DNA from: Syntrophobacterales bacterium
Lineage (GTDB): Bacteria > Desulfobacterota > Syntrophorhabdia > Syntrophorhabdales > WCHB1-27
DNA length: 6,099 nt
Assembly: GCA_017881765.1 (NCBI GenBank)
Contig: JADGQN010000305.1
Span: forward strand, 1 to 6,099
Reading direction: 5' to 3'
Shown piece by piece: positions 1 through 6,099 of this stretch (the first letter of the stretch is position 1; every line of letters begins with the position of its first letter). A program made the translations under genes and the position numbers. Below the pieces are notes generated by a model. It was not told the origin of the DNA and did no database searches. It was given only the letters and a program-made list of their open reading frames with translations.

Positions 1-9
1 GTTTTGTGT

Positions 10-245
10 CAAGGAGCGGCCGGAGGACGACCGCTTTGCTTAAGGACCGGCCCTAACGGGCCTTAAGGACCATCACGCCACTGGCGTGATTCGAGGACCG
101 CTTCCGCTTGAGGTTTAAGGCAAATGCCTCAAGACCGAAGGGCGTTCCTCAAGCCACCGCAGGTGGCGATCCTCAAGCCGGCTATGCCGAAGGTCCTCGA
201 ACCACGCCGACGGCGTGGTGGTCATCAAGCGAAGCGGTCGTCTTC
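10..245. repeat. Mosaic array of small hairpins with a conserved linker
   Basis: Gene-free stretch built of units of roughly 20-38 bases. Each unit is a short linker followed by a small inverted repeat. Linkers read TTAAGGACC (40-48, 63-71) and TCGAGGACC (91-99) in the left half. In the right half they appear in the opposite sense: CCTCAAGACC (127-136), CCTCAAGCC (147-155, 171-179), CCTCGAACC (195-203). Perfect stems with 3-4 base loops are seen at 49-62 (GGCCC/GGGCC), 72-90 (ATCACGCC/GGCGTGAT), 118-129 (AGGC/GCCT), 154-166 (CCACC/GGTGG), 179-189 (CGGC/GCCG) and 202-218 (CCACGCC/GGCGTGG). Stem sequences differ from unit to unit while pairing is kept. The polarity switch falls near 107-132, where TTGAGG (108-113) can pair with CCTCAA (127-132). 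I do not recognise a named family. It could be a dispersed chromosomal repeat or a structured RNA; the sequence alone does not decide. Confidence 0.75.
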
Positions 246-253
246 TCATCACG

Positions 254-283
254 TTGACAAGAAGACAAAGCGTCTGATAGAGT
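254..283 (+). promoter_or_regulatory. Probable sigma-70 promoter for the LysE-type gene
   Basis: A perfect -35 box TTGACA lies at 254-259 and a 4/6 -10 box TAGAGT at 278-283, with an 18-base spacer. Transcription would start near 290, giving a leader of about 20 bases to the ATG at 312. It sits right after the hairpin array, so the array would not be in this transcript. The -10 match is only moderate. Confidence 0.5.
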
Positions 284-311
284 CTACGCGAAAAGGTGCG
301 CTCTCGTCCGG

Positions 312-929
312 ATGGAATTCAGCTTCTTCTTTAAGGGTATTATCATAGGCGCTTCGGTCTCGGCGCCCGTGGGACCTATTGGGCTGCTCTGCATAAACCG
401 TTCTTTAACGGAAGGCAGGCTGCGCGGCTTCGTCTCGGGTCTTGGGGCGGCCACGGCCGACATGGTTTTCTGCGTCATCGCAGGCTTCGGTTTCACCTTT
501 GTTTCGCGATTACTCGAGGAGCATGCCTTCTGGATAAGCCTCGTCGGCGCCTGTGGTCTTGTATTCCTGGGGCTCAGGATCTTTTTTTCCAAACCGGTGG
601 AAAAATCTTGCGCGGTGACAGGCGGTGATCTGGTGCACATTTACGTGTCCACGTTCGTACTCACCCTCATAAATCCTGTCACCATTCTTTTTTTCGTGGC
701 CCTTTTTACGAGTCTTGGCGTCACGTTGACGCATATGGATTATCCTTCCTTGACGTTACTCATCACGGGCGTGCTGGTTGGGGCAGTGCTCTGGTGGCTC
801 CTCCTTACCGGGTGCGTCAGCCTCCTCCATAGGAAGTTGACCCAGAAGACCATACGCTGGGTAAACCGCATTTCAGGCACGATAGTCATGGTATTAGGCC
901 TGCTTGCCTTCCTGAACGCGGTGAAGTGA
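312..929 (+). CDS. LysE/RhtB family membrane exporter
   Basis: Predicted inner-membrane protein of 205 residues, the usual length of the LysE/RhtB family, which exports amino acids or similar small metabolites. Six hydrophobic segments are visible at about 7-29, 39-63, 71-92, 107-134, 146-172 and 183-203. The N-terminal family signature GASVSAPVGPIG is at residues 13-24 in helix 1, followed by a conserved R-x-L-x-x-G stretch and an acidic residue (D50) in helix 2. The pair N121-P122 starts the conserved NPxxxxFF segment of helix 4. The start is fixed: an in-frame TGA at 255-257 precedes it with no ATG, GTG or TTG between. The Shine-Dalgarno is weak (AAAAGG at 291-296 is too far). It appears to be a single-gene unit with its own promoter. 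The substrate cannot be told from sequence; neighbours give no clue. Confidence 0.85.
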   Translation: MEFSFFFKGIIIGASVSAPVGPIGLLCINRSLTEGRLRGFVSGLGAATADMVFCVIAGFGFTFVSRLLEEHAFWISLVGACGLVFLGLRIFFSKPVEKSCAVTGGDLVHIYVSTFVLTLINPVTILFFVALFTSLGVTLTHMDYPSLTLLITGVLVGAVLWWLLLTGCVSLLHRKLTQKTIRWVNRISGTIVMVLGLLAFLNAVK

Positions 930-942
930 AAACTACCAGTTT

Positions 943-1107
943 CGAGTTACGGGTTGCGAGTTACGTGTTACGGGCAAAGACCCGTTATCAGAGGACCCGT
1001 CACGTGTTACGAGTTCCGGGTTAACAACCTCAAGAAACCATCAGATGTAGTTTTCAGTCTTTCAAGTTTTCTGAACGCATAACTCGAAACCCGCAACTCG
1101 TAACATG
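943..1107. repeat. CGRGTTA heptamer repeats in both orientations
   Basis: Fourteen bases after the LysE-type stop codon a run of 7-base units begins: CGAGTTA, CGGGTTG, CGAGTTA, CGTGTTA (943-970). Three further units lie at 1003-1023 (CGTGTTA, CGAGTTC, CGGGTTA). Four units in reverse orientation lie at 1080-1107 (TAACTCG, AAACCCG, CAACTCG, TAACATG). Bases 943-963 and 1080-1100 are complementary at 19 of 21 positions, so the spacer could form a long stem. A small hairpin ACGGG/CCCGT (970-974 with 981-985) is also present, without a T-run, so it is not a typical terminator. The stretch between, 1024-1079, shows nothing I can name. Confidence 0.8.
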
Positions 1108-1115
1108 CCTTTTCG

Positions 1116-1124
1116 TGCTATAAT
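1116..1124 (+). promoter_or_regulatory. Extended -10 promoter for hemB
   Basis: TGCTATAAT at 1116-1124 is a perfect -10 hexamer (1119-1124) preceded by the TG of an extended -10 element. No good -35 box stands 16-18 bases upstream; that position falls inside the reverse-oriented heptamer repeats. Predicted transcription start is near 1131, leaving a leader of about 27 bases, too short for a riboswitch. It would serve hemB and probably the gene after it. Confidence 0.65.
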
Positions 1125-1144
1125 AAACCCTTAAACCTGACCCC

Positions 1145-1151
1145 AGGAAGG
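1145..1151 (+). promoter_or_regulatory. hemB ribosome binding site
   Basis: AGGAAGG stands 6 bases before the ATG at 1158, a strong Shine-Dalgarno that settles the hemB start. It is the best such site in the window. Confidence 0.75.
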
Positions 1152-1157
1152 TGCGCC

Positions 1158-2138
1158 ATGCGATTTCCCGAATACCGGCCGAGAAGGCTCCGAAGAAACG
1201 AAAAACTGCGAGGGCTGATCCAGGAGACGGAGCTTTCACGCCAGCACCTGGTCTATCCGCTGTTCGTGAAGGAGATGGCGGAAGAACGCATACCGATCCC
1301 TTCCATGAAGGATGTATACCAGTTTTCAATTGACGGGCTTCTGAAGGAGATCGAGCAGGTGAAGAGCTTGTCTATCCCGGCTGTGCTGCTTTTCGGCGTG
1401 CCTGAGCACAAGGACGAGGTTGGGAGCGGAGCCTTCGACGATAACGGCATCGTGCAGAAGGCTGTCAGGGAGATCAGGAAGAGGTTTGGCGCGGAGATCC
1501 TCGTGATCACGGATCTATGCCTCTGTGAATATACGAGCCACGGCCACTGCGGTATCATTAAGAACGGCGATGTGGACAATGACGAAACCTTAAAAATTCT
1601 TGCCCGGTCAGCCCTTGCCCAGGTGGAGGCCGGTAGCGATGTAGTTGCGCCCTCCGATATGATGGACGGGAGGGTGAGGGCGGTGCGGCAACTCCTCGAT
1701 GAACGGGGGTTCCAGCACGTCCCTATCATGAGCTATGCAGCCAAGTATGCATCCGGCCTGTACAGTCCCTTCAGGGATGCCGCGGAATCGACACCGCAGT
1801 TCGGCGACCGGAGGAGTTATCAGATGGACCCGCCCAACCAGAGAGAGGCCCTGCGCGAGATGCAGCTCGACGTAGAGGAGGGGGCTGATATCATCATGGT
1901 GAAGCCGGCGCTCTTCTACCTCGATATACTTGCCCTTGCCCGCAGGGAGATCAACAGGCCCCTGGCCGCTTACTCGGTGAGCGGCGAATACGTAATGATA
2001 AAGACTGCAGCGTCAATGGGGTACCTGGACTATCAAAGGATCGTATTAGAATCAACGCTCAGCATACGAAGAGCAGGTGCTGATATCATAATTACTTACT
2101 TTGCAAAGGATCTGGCAGGATGGCTACAGAGAGGATAG
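1158..2138 (+). CDS. hemB: Porphobilinogen synthase (delta-aminolevulinic acid dehydratase)
   Basis: Cytosolic enzyme that condenses two 5-aminolevulinate molecules to porphobilinogen, the second common step of tetrapyrrole synthesis. At 326 residues it is the normal full length. The two Schiff-base lysines are recognisable: K196 in SYAAKYASGLYSPFRDA and K249 in IIMVKPALFYLD. The metal-binding cysteine cluster D-L-C-L-C-E-Y-T-S-H-G-H-C is present with C121, C123 and C131, which is the zinc-type active site as in the E. coli enzyme. Further family blocks are VYPLFV (residues 32-37), SPFRDAAES, and the C-terminal YSVSGEY. The ATG has a strong Shine-Dalgarno and an extended -10 promoter upstream. 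The TAG stop at 2136-2138 is followed immediately by tandem heptamers, and a possible start for the next gene (2120) overlaps the end of hemB by 19 bases. The pairing with an AhbD-like gene points to a heme operon. No anomalies seen. Confidence 0.98.
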   Translation: MRFPEYRPRRLRRNEKLRGLIQETELSRQHLVYPLFVKEMAEERIPIPSMKDVYQFSIDGLLKEIEQVKSLSIPAVLLFGVPEHKDEVGSGAFDDNGIVQKAVREIRKRFGAEILVITDLCLCEYTSHGHCGIIKNGDVDNDETLKILARSALAQVEAGSDVVAPSDMMDGRVRAVRQLLDERGFQHVPIMSYAAKYASGLYSPFRDAAESTPQFGDRRSYQMDPPNQREALREMQLDVEEGADIIMVKPALFYLDILALARREINRPLAAYSVSGEYVMIKTAASMGYLDYQRIVLESTLSIRRAGADIIITYFAKDLAGWLQRG

Positions 2139-3268
2139 GCTCACGGCTCACGGCTCACGGGTCACGGGTCACGAAAAATCAGGGATCCAACGATCCGGGA
2201 AATGGGGCGGAGGGGGCCTCTGCTCACCGCTCACCGCTCACCGCTCACGGTCCTGACGCGCAGGCGACAGGTGTGCCCCCGCTTAGAATGGTTGCGTGGG
2301 AGCTGACCCGCAACTGCAACTTGAGCTGCATGCACTGTCGGGCAAGCGCCAGCTGCGGCCCCTTTGAGGGCGAGCTGACCACGGCCGAATGTAAGAACGT
2401 CATAGACAGCATCGCTTCTTTCGCGAGCCCCACCATCATACTCACGGGTGGTGAGCCCCTGCTGAGGGAAGATATTTTTGAGATCATAGACTATGGCCAC
2501 GAGAAGGGACTCAGGCTGGTTATTGCGGTCAACGGCACGCTGGTTGACGAACCTGTAGCGCAGCGGCTCCGGGATTCGGGGATCATGCGGGTCTCCATGA
2601 GCCTGGATGGAAAAGGTGCAACGAGTCACGACACCTTCAGGGGTGTCCCTGGCTCCTTTGCGTCGGTAATGAATGCATCGAATATTTTCAATAAGGTCGG
2701 CCTGCCCTTTCAGATCAATACCACGGTGACCCGCCTCAACGTCGATGACCTCGGAGAGATCTACGAGCTTGTCAAGAGCCTCGGGGCTGTGGCGTGGCAT
2801 GTGTTTCTTCTCGTCCCCGTGGGAAGGGGTGAGGGACTGAAAGGCGAGGAGCTCAACGCCGGGATGTATGAAGATGTGCTCCAGTGGCTTTATTCCGTGG
2901 AGACAAAGAATGAACTGGAGATGAAGGTGACCTGTGCGCCCCATTACTACCGCATCGTAAAGGAAAAGGGCGATACGCCTAAGAGTGCCGGCTGTCTAGC
3001 GGGTAAAAGCTTTCTTTTCATTTCCCACCGGGGTATTGCTCAACCTTGCGGATATCTGGAAATGGCCTCCGGCGACGTGAGAAAAGAAGGGGTGCAAAAA
3101 GTCTGGGAAAGCTCCCCGGTCTTCAACGCCATCCGGGATCTGCGCGGCTATAAGGGCAAATGCGGGGCCTGTAAGTATCTGCGGATCTGCGGCGGTTGCC
3201 GGGCGCGTGCACTGGAATTGAAGGGCGATGTGCTGCAGGAAGAGCCGTACTGTTCGTATTTACCATAG
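2120..3268 (+). CDS. ahbD: Radical SAM/SPASM heme b synthase, AhbD-like
   Basis: Predicted radical SAM enzyme, likely heme b synthase, which oxidatively decarboxylates two propionate chains of Fe-coproporphyrin III in the siroheme-dependent pathway. Numbered from 2120, the 4Fe-4S site is C66-x3-C70-x2-C73 (TRNCNLSCMHC), with GGEP at 110-113. A SPASM-type tail carries seven cysteines: C292, C310, C348, C351, C357, C360, C378. Blocks such as AWHVFLLVPVGRG, CAPHYYRI, FISHRG and QPCGYLE match my memory of AhbD rather than AhbC or NirJ. Location beside hemB supports a heme role. The start is uncertain: ATG 2120 has AAAGGA at 2105-2110 and overlaps hemB, but residues 7-45 are largely translated heptamer repeats. 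GTG 2273 (giving MPPLRMVAWEL) or ATG 2288 would begin right at the conserved core, though with weak Shine-Dalgarno sites. AhbC-like, NirJ-like or peptide-modifying SPASM functions remain possible. Confidence 0.85.
   Translation: MATERIGSRLTAHGSRVTKNQGSNDPGNGAEGASAHRSPLTAHGPDAQATGVPPLRMVAWELTRNCNLSCMHCRASASCGPFEGELTTAECKNVIDSIASFASPTIILTGGEPLLREDIFEIIDYGHEKGLRLVIAVNGTLVDEPVAQRLRDSGIMRVSMSLDGKGATSHDTFRGVPGSFASVMNASNIFNKVGLPFQINTTVTRLNVDDLGEIYELVKSLGAVAWHVFLLVPVGRGEGLKGEELNAGMYEDVLQWLYSVETKNELEMKVTCAPHYYRIVKEKGDTPKSAGCLAGKSFLFISHRGIAQPCGYLEMASGDVRKEGVQKVWESSPVFNAIRDLRGYKGKCGACKYLRICGGCRARALELKGDVLQEEPYCSYLP
2139..2249 (+). repeat. GCTCACG heptamer tandem repeats after hemB
   Basis: Five perfect-register 7-base units start on the base after the hemB stop: GCTCACG three times and GGTCACG twice (2139-2173). 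A second run of four units, GCTCACC three times and GCTCACG once, occupies 2222-2249 in the same orientation. In the register CGGGTCA the unit differs by one base from the CGGGTTA unit of the spacer before hemB. The 48 bases between the runs contain GATCC twice but no further heptamers. If the ahbD frame is open from 2120, the repeats are translated with a 7-residue period (GSRLTAH, GSRVTKN). Confidence 0.85.
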
Positions 3269-3414
3269 GTTTCGAGGGTCCAAGGGTTCAAGGGTTCAGG
3301 GGAAGACGGAGACCGTATTCTGACTTTGAACTATTTGGCTTAGAAACAGGCATGAGTGCAAATTGTTGTTGGTTCTTTCATATAGGTTCCGGGTTCGCTT
3401 GAACCCCTGAACCC
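3269..3414. repeat. GGGTTCAA octamer repeats with inverted partner copies
   Basis: Directly after the ahbD stop come 8-base units: GTTTCGA (partial), GGGTCCAA, GGGTTCAA, GGGTTCAG (3269-3299). Near the other end of the spacer lie GGTTCC, GGGTTC and two inverted copies GAACCC (3401-3406, 3409-3414). AAGGGTTCAGGGG (3290-3302) is a perfect 13-base inverted partner of 3404-3416. The unit resembles the heptamers of the two earlier spacers with one base added. The middle, 3303-3384, has no gene I can support. Confidence 0.75.
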
Positions 3415-3421
3415 TTTTTTT
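3385..3421 (+). terminator. Rho-independent terminator between ahbD and polA
   Basis: GGGTTC (3391-3396) pairs with GAACCC (3401-3406) around the tetraloop GCTT. An outer stem GGTTC (3385-3389) with GAACC (3409-3413) extends it across a small internal loop. A run of seven T follows at 3415-3421. This is a classic intrinsic terminator shape and would end the hemB-ahbD transcript. It stops only 8 bases before the polA ATG at 3430, so the polA leader must either include it or start inside it. Confidence 0.7.
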
Positions 3422-3429
3422 GAGTGGTT

Positions 3430-5955
3430 ATGAAACGCATATTCCTCATCGACGGTCATTCTTATCTCTATCGCGCCTATCACGCGACTCCATACCTCGC
3501 CAACTCCAAGGGCCTTCCGACGAACGCCACCTATGCATTTACAAACATGCTCAGGAAACTGCTCAACGAAAAGAAGCCGGATAACGTTATCGCCATCTTC
3601 GACTCCAAAGCTCCCTCCTTCCGGGAGGAGATCTTCAAAGAGTACAAGGCAACGAGGCCCCCGATGCCCTCCAACATGCCTGTCCAGATCCCTTACGTGA
3701 AGAAGATTATAGAGGCCATGGGTATTCCGGTAGTCGAGGAGGAGGGCTTCGAGGCCGATGACGTGATAGGCACCCTGGTGGAAAGATTGAAGGAGAAGGA
3801 CGTCGAGCTCTACCTTGTGACGGGCGATAAGGACATGATGCAGTTCGTTTCGGAGCATGTGTTTGTATTTGACAGCATGAAAGGGGTTGTTCTGGGAGAG
3901 CAGGAGGTGACCGAGAAATTCGGCGTGAAGCCTTCGCTTATTCCCGACTTTCTCGCGCTTTGCGGCGACACATCGGACAATATTCCCGGCGTTTTGGGCA
4001 TCGGAGAAAAAACGGCCCGCGAGCTGATCGGTACGTTTGGTACCATAGACGAGATCTACGAGCATTTAGACGATGTAACGAGGGAAGTAGTAAAGGGTAA
4101 ACTGAAAGCGAACAGAGACAATGCGTTCATGAGCAAGGAGCTTGCCACCATCCGGCTGGACGTGCCGCTGCGCGAGTCAGATTCGGATCTGACTATGAAG
4201 GAGCAGGACACGGCCACGCTGCGGAGGCTCTTCAGGGAACTTGAGTTTACGAACCTTTACCGGGAGCTGAAGAAAGAGAGTACCGGGAAGAGGGAATGGA
4301 AGGAAGGGACTATAGGTGAGCTGAAGAAGGAACGTCTTTCAGTGGCCGTCCAGCTTGGAGGAAAGGGCGCGTACCAGGTCTACCTCGATGCGTTTACAGC
4401 TTCAGACGGCGAGGCAGTCTTCTTCTCCCGGGCAGAGGCGGAACTGCTGGAGGTTATGGGTTCAGCGCGTGAGACAATAGTGCACGGGCTCAAGCCCCTC
4501 CTCGTTCTGGCTAAGAAGAGTAAGGCACAGACTCTGAGCCCTTCTTTCGATACCATGCTCGCTTCGTACCTGATCAACCCGCTGAGGAAAGAGTACGCCA
4601 TTGACGGGCTTCTGGAAGAATTTCTCGATAGCGATCTTTTGGAAGGGAGCCCCGAAGAATTGCTGAAAGAGCGGGCTTTTCTTCTCCGTGACCTGAGCGC
4701 GGTTCTGTCCAGGAGGATGGATGAGGATGGGCTCCTGGAGCTATTTTGGGACGTGGAGATGCCGCTTGTTGAAGTACTTGCGGACATGGAATTTTATGGG
4801 GTCAAGGTAGACAGGCAGGCGCTGCTCGCGCTCTCCAACGACTTCGACAAACGGCTCAACACAATAATAAAGAGAATCTACGAACTGGCAGGTGAGACTT
4901 TCAATATCAATTCCTCTCAGCAGCTCGGCCGCATTCTTTTTGACAAGCTGAACCTTCCTCCGGTCAAGAAGACCAAGACTGCCTATTCCACGGACACGGA
5001 GGTGCTGCAGAGACTCGCACCTCTGCACGCGCTGCCGCTGGAGATACTCCAGTACCGCACTCTGAGCAAGCTGAAAAACACCTATGTCGATGTGCTGCCG
5101 ACGCTCATGAACGGGGAGACGGGGCGGATCCACGCGTCATTCAACCAGATGGTCGTTGCAACAGGAAGGCTGAGCAGTTCTGATCCCAATTTACAGAATA
5201 TCCCTATAAGGGGAGAGGAAGGAAGGAAGATACGCGAGGCATTCGTCGCAGAGGATGGCTTCGTTCTGCTGTCGGCCGACTACTCTCAGATTGAGCTCAG
5301 AGTGCTCGCTCACCTGTCGAGAGATGAGCTGCTGCTGGAGGCATTCCTGAGGGATGAGGACATCCATTCACGTGTCGCACAGGAAGTCTTTCGGGTTGGG
5401 CCTGCCGATGTTACATCGGAGATGAGGAGAACCGCAAAGGTTATAAACTTCGGCGTCGTGTACGGGATAAGCGGTTTTGGCCTGGCCAAGGAATTGGGTG
5501 TTTCGCCGAGAGAGGCACAGATTTACATAGAGGATTACTTCCGGCGCCATAAGGGTGTTCAGGCGTATATCGATGCTACGCTGGAATTCGCGCGGGAGCA
5601 GGGATTTGTAAAGACACTCCTGGGAAGGGTCAGGATTATACCGGAGATCCATAATCCTGATACGACAGTGAGACAGTTCGGCGAAAGGACGGCTGTCAAC
5701 ACACCGCTGCAGGGTAGTGCGGCAGACATTATCAAGATGGCCATGGTGAACATCCATAGAAGGATGAAAGAGGGACGGATGGCATCGCGGCTTATCATGC
5801 AGATACACGATGAGCTCGTCTTTGAAGTAAAAGAGGCAGAGCTGCCCGCAATGAAAGAGCTCGTAAGGCATGAGATGGAGCATGTGTTTGACCTCGCCGT
5901 ACCCCTCAAAGTCAGCGTCGGCGCCGGGAGAAACTGGGCCGAAGCACACGACTAA
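3430..5955 (+). CDS. polA: DNA polymerase I
   Basis: Family A polymerase for Okazaki fragment maturation and repair; 841 residues from this ATG. The N-terminal 5'-nuclease (about 1-290) keeps LIDG (D8), FD (D58), YKATR, EADD (108-111), TGDKD (131-135) and GDTSDNIPG (D180, D183). The polymerase domain (about 480-841) keeps motif A with D617 in DYSQIELR, the O-helix R666, K670, F674, Y678, and motif C with H793-D794-E795. F674 matches the phenylalanine typical of ddNTP-discriminating enzymes. The middle 3'-5' exonuclease-like domain (about 300-470) looks inactive: no DxE near 305-315, HGLKPLL (352-358) in place of the NxxxD motif, and FLLRD (417-421) as a remnant of the third motif. An in-frame TGA at 3421-3423 limits the start to GTG 3424 or ATG 3430; the ATG gives the family-typical MKRIFLIDG. 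There is no clear Shine-Dalgarno and no convincing promoter. Confidence 0.97.
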   Translation: MKRIFLIDGHSYLYRAYHATPYLANSKGLPTNATYAFTNMLRKLLNEKKPDNVIAIFDSKAPSFREEIFKEYKATRPPMPSNMPVQIPYVKKIIEAMGIPVVEEEGFEADDVIGTLVERLKEKDVELYLVTGDKDMMQFVSEHVFVFDSMKGVVLGEQEVTEKFGVKPSLIPDFLALCGDTSDNIPGVLGIGEKTARELIGTFGTIDEIYEHLDDVTREVVKGKLKANRDNAFMSKELATIRLDVPLRESDSDLTMKEQDTATLRRLFRELEFTNLYRELKKESTGKREWKEGTIGELKKERLSVAVQLGGKGAYQVYLDAFTASDGEAVFFSRAEAELLEVMGSARETIVHGLKPLLVLAKKSKAQTLSPSFDTMLASYLINPLRKEYAIDGLLEEFLDSDLLEGSPEELLKERAFLLRDLSAVLSRRMDEDGLLELFWDVEMPLVEVLADMEFYGVKVDRQALLALSNDFDKRLNTIIKRIYELAGETFNINSSQQLGRILFDKLNLPPVKKTKTAYSTDTEVLQRLAPLHALPLEILQYRTLSKLKNTYVDVLPTLMNGETGRIHASFNQMVVATGRLSSSDPNLQNIPIRGEEGRKIREAFVAEDGFVLLSADYSQIELRVLAHLSRDELLLEAFLRDEDIHSRVAQEVFRVGPADVTSEMRRTAKVINFGVVYGISGFGLAKELGVSPREAQIYIEDYFRRHKGVQAYIDATLEFAREQGFVKTLLGRVRIIPEIHNPDTTVRQFGERTAVNTPLQGSAADIIKMAMVNIHRRMKEGRMASRLIMQIHDELVFEVKEAELPAMKELVRHEMEHVFDLAVPLKVSVGAGRNWAEAHD

Positions 5956-5990
5956 TACCAAGTTGCCTTCATTCATATAGCTTCGTTGCC

Positions 5991-6013
5991 TGCGTCGGCA
6001 CGACTCCGACGTA
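5991..6013. repeat. Hairpin downstream of polA
   Basis: CGTCGG (5993-5998) pairs perfectly with CCGACG (6006-6011) around a 7-base loop, extended by a G-T and a T-A pair to eight pairs. No T-run follows, so it is at best a weak terminator for polA. GTTGCCT occurs twice just before it (5962-5968, 5985-5991). It may be a dispersed extragenic palindrome; a genome-wide copy count would show this. Confidence 0.5.
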
Positions 6014-6062
6014 CTTAGAGCTTATCCATAAATAACTATTGGCTTCTTTCGAGAGTTGTGTT

Positions 6063-6099
6063 ATGAATCAATGCCATAGACTGGAATATCCGTCAAGGA
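6063..6099 (+). CDS. Possible 5' end of a gene, cut by the window edge
   Basis: An ATG at 6063 opens a frame of 12 codons that runs off the window (MNQCHRLEYPSR). GAGAG at 6051-6055 stands 7 bases upstream as a fair Shine-Dalgarno. The residues R6-L7-E8-Y9-P10 sit where REP-associated tyrosine transposases (IS200-like, Y1 family) usually have R-I/L-E-Y/F-P, and the hairpin at 5991-6013 would suit such a gene. The following residues (SR instead of the usual GA) do not fit. Twelve residues cannot establish identity; this may be chance. Confidence 0.25.
   Translation, partial: MNQCHRLEYPSR

Overview
The window looks like chromosomal DNA from a GC-rich anaerobic bacterium, most likely a deltaproteobacterium-like lineage (Desulfobacterota, possibly a syntroph or sulfate reducer). 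This rests on two things: a hemB gene next to a radical SAM/SPASM protein that resembles heme b synthase AhbD of the siroheme-dependent heme pathway, and intergenic spaces packed with short tandem repeats. The taxon is an inference; no marker gene for a firm placement is present.

Layout, left to right. Bases 10-245 hold no convincing gene but a dense array of small perfect hairpins separated by a recurring 7-9 base linker (TTAAGGACC / TCGAGGACC in the left half, its reverse-complement form CCTCAAGCC in the right half). A likely sigma-70 promoter (254-283) then leads into a LysE/RhtB-type membrane exporter (312-929). A spacer with CGRGTTA heptamer repeats in both orientations ends in an extended -10 promoter for hemB (1158-2138), a complete porphobilinogen synthase. 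The ahbD-like gene (2120 or 2273/2288 to 3268) follows at once; its first ~50 possible codons are made largely of heptamer repeats. A third spacer has 8-base repeats and an intrinsic terminator whose T-run ends just before polA (3430-5955). PolA is a full-length DNA polymerase I whose 3'-5' exonuclease domain has lost most catalytic residues. After polA come a hairpin and, at the right edge, a possible start of another gene.

How the genes fit together: hemB makes porphobilinogen, the common precursor of all tetrapyrroles, and AhbD would do the last step to heme b, so the two probably form a heme operon driven by the promoter near 1120. The LysE-type exporter and polA are separate units; polA is set apart by the terminator.

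The least ordinary content is non-coding: the hairpin array at the left edge, and a family of CGGGTYA-like 7-8 base tandem repeats that starts at or within about 13 bases after the stop codon of three consecutive genes.
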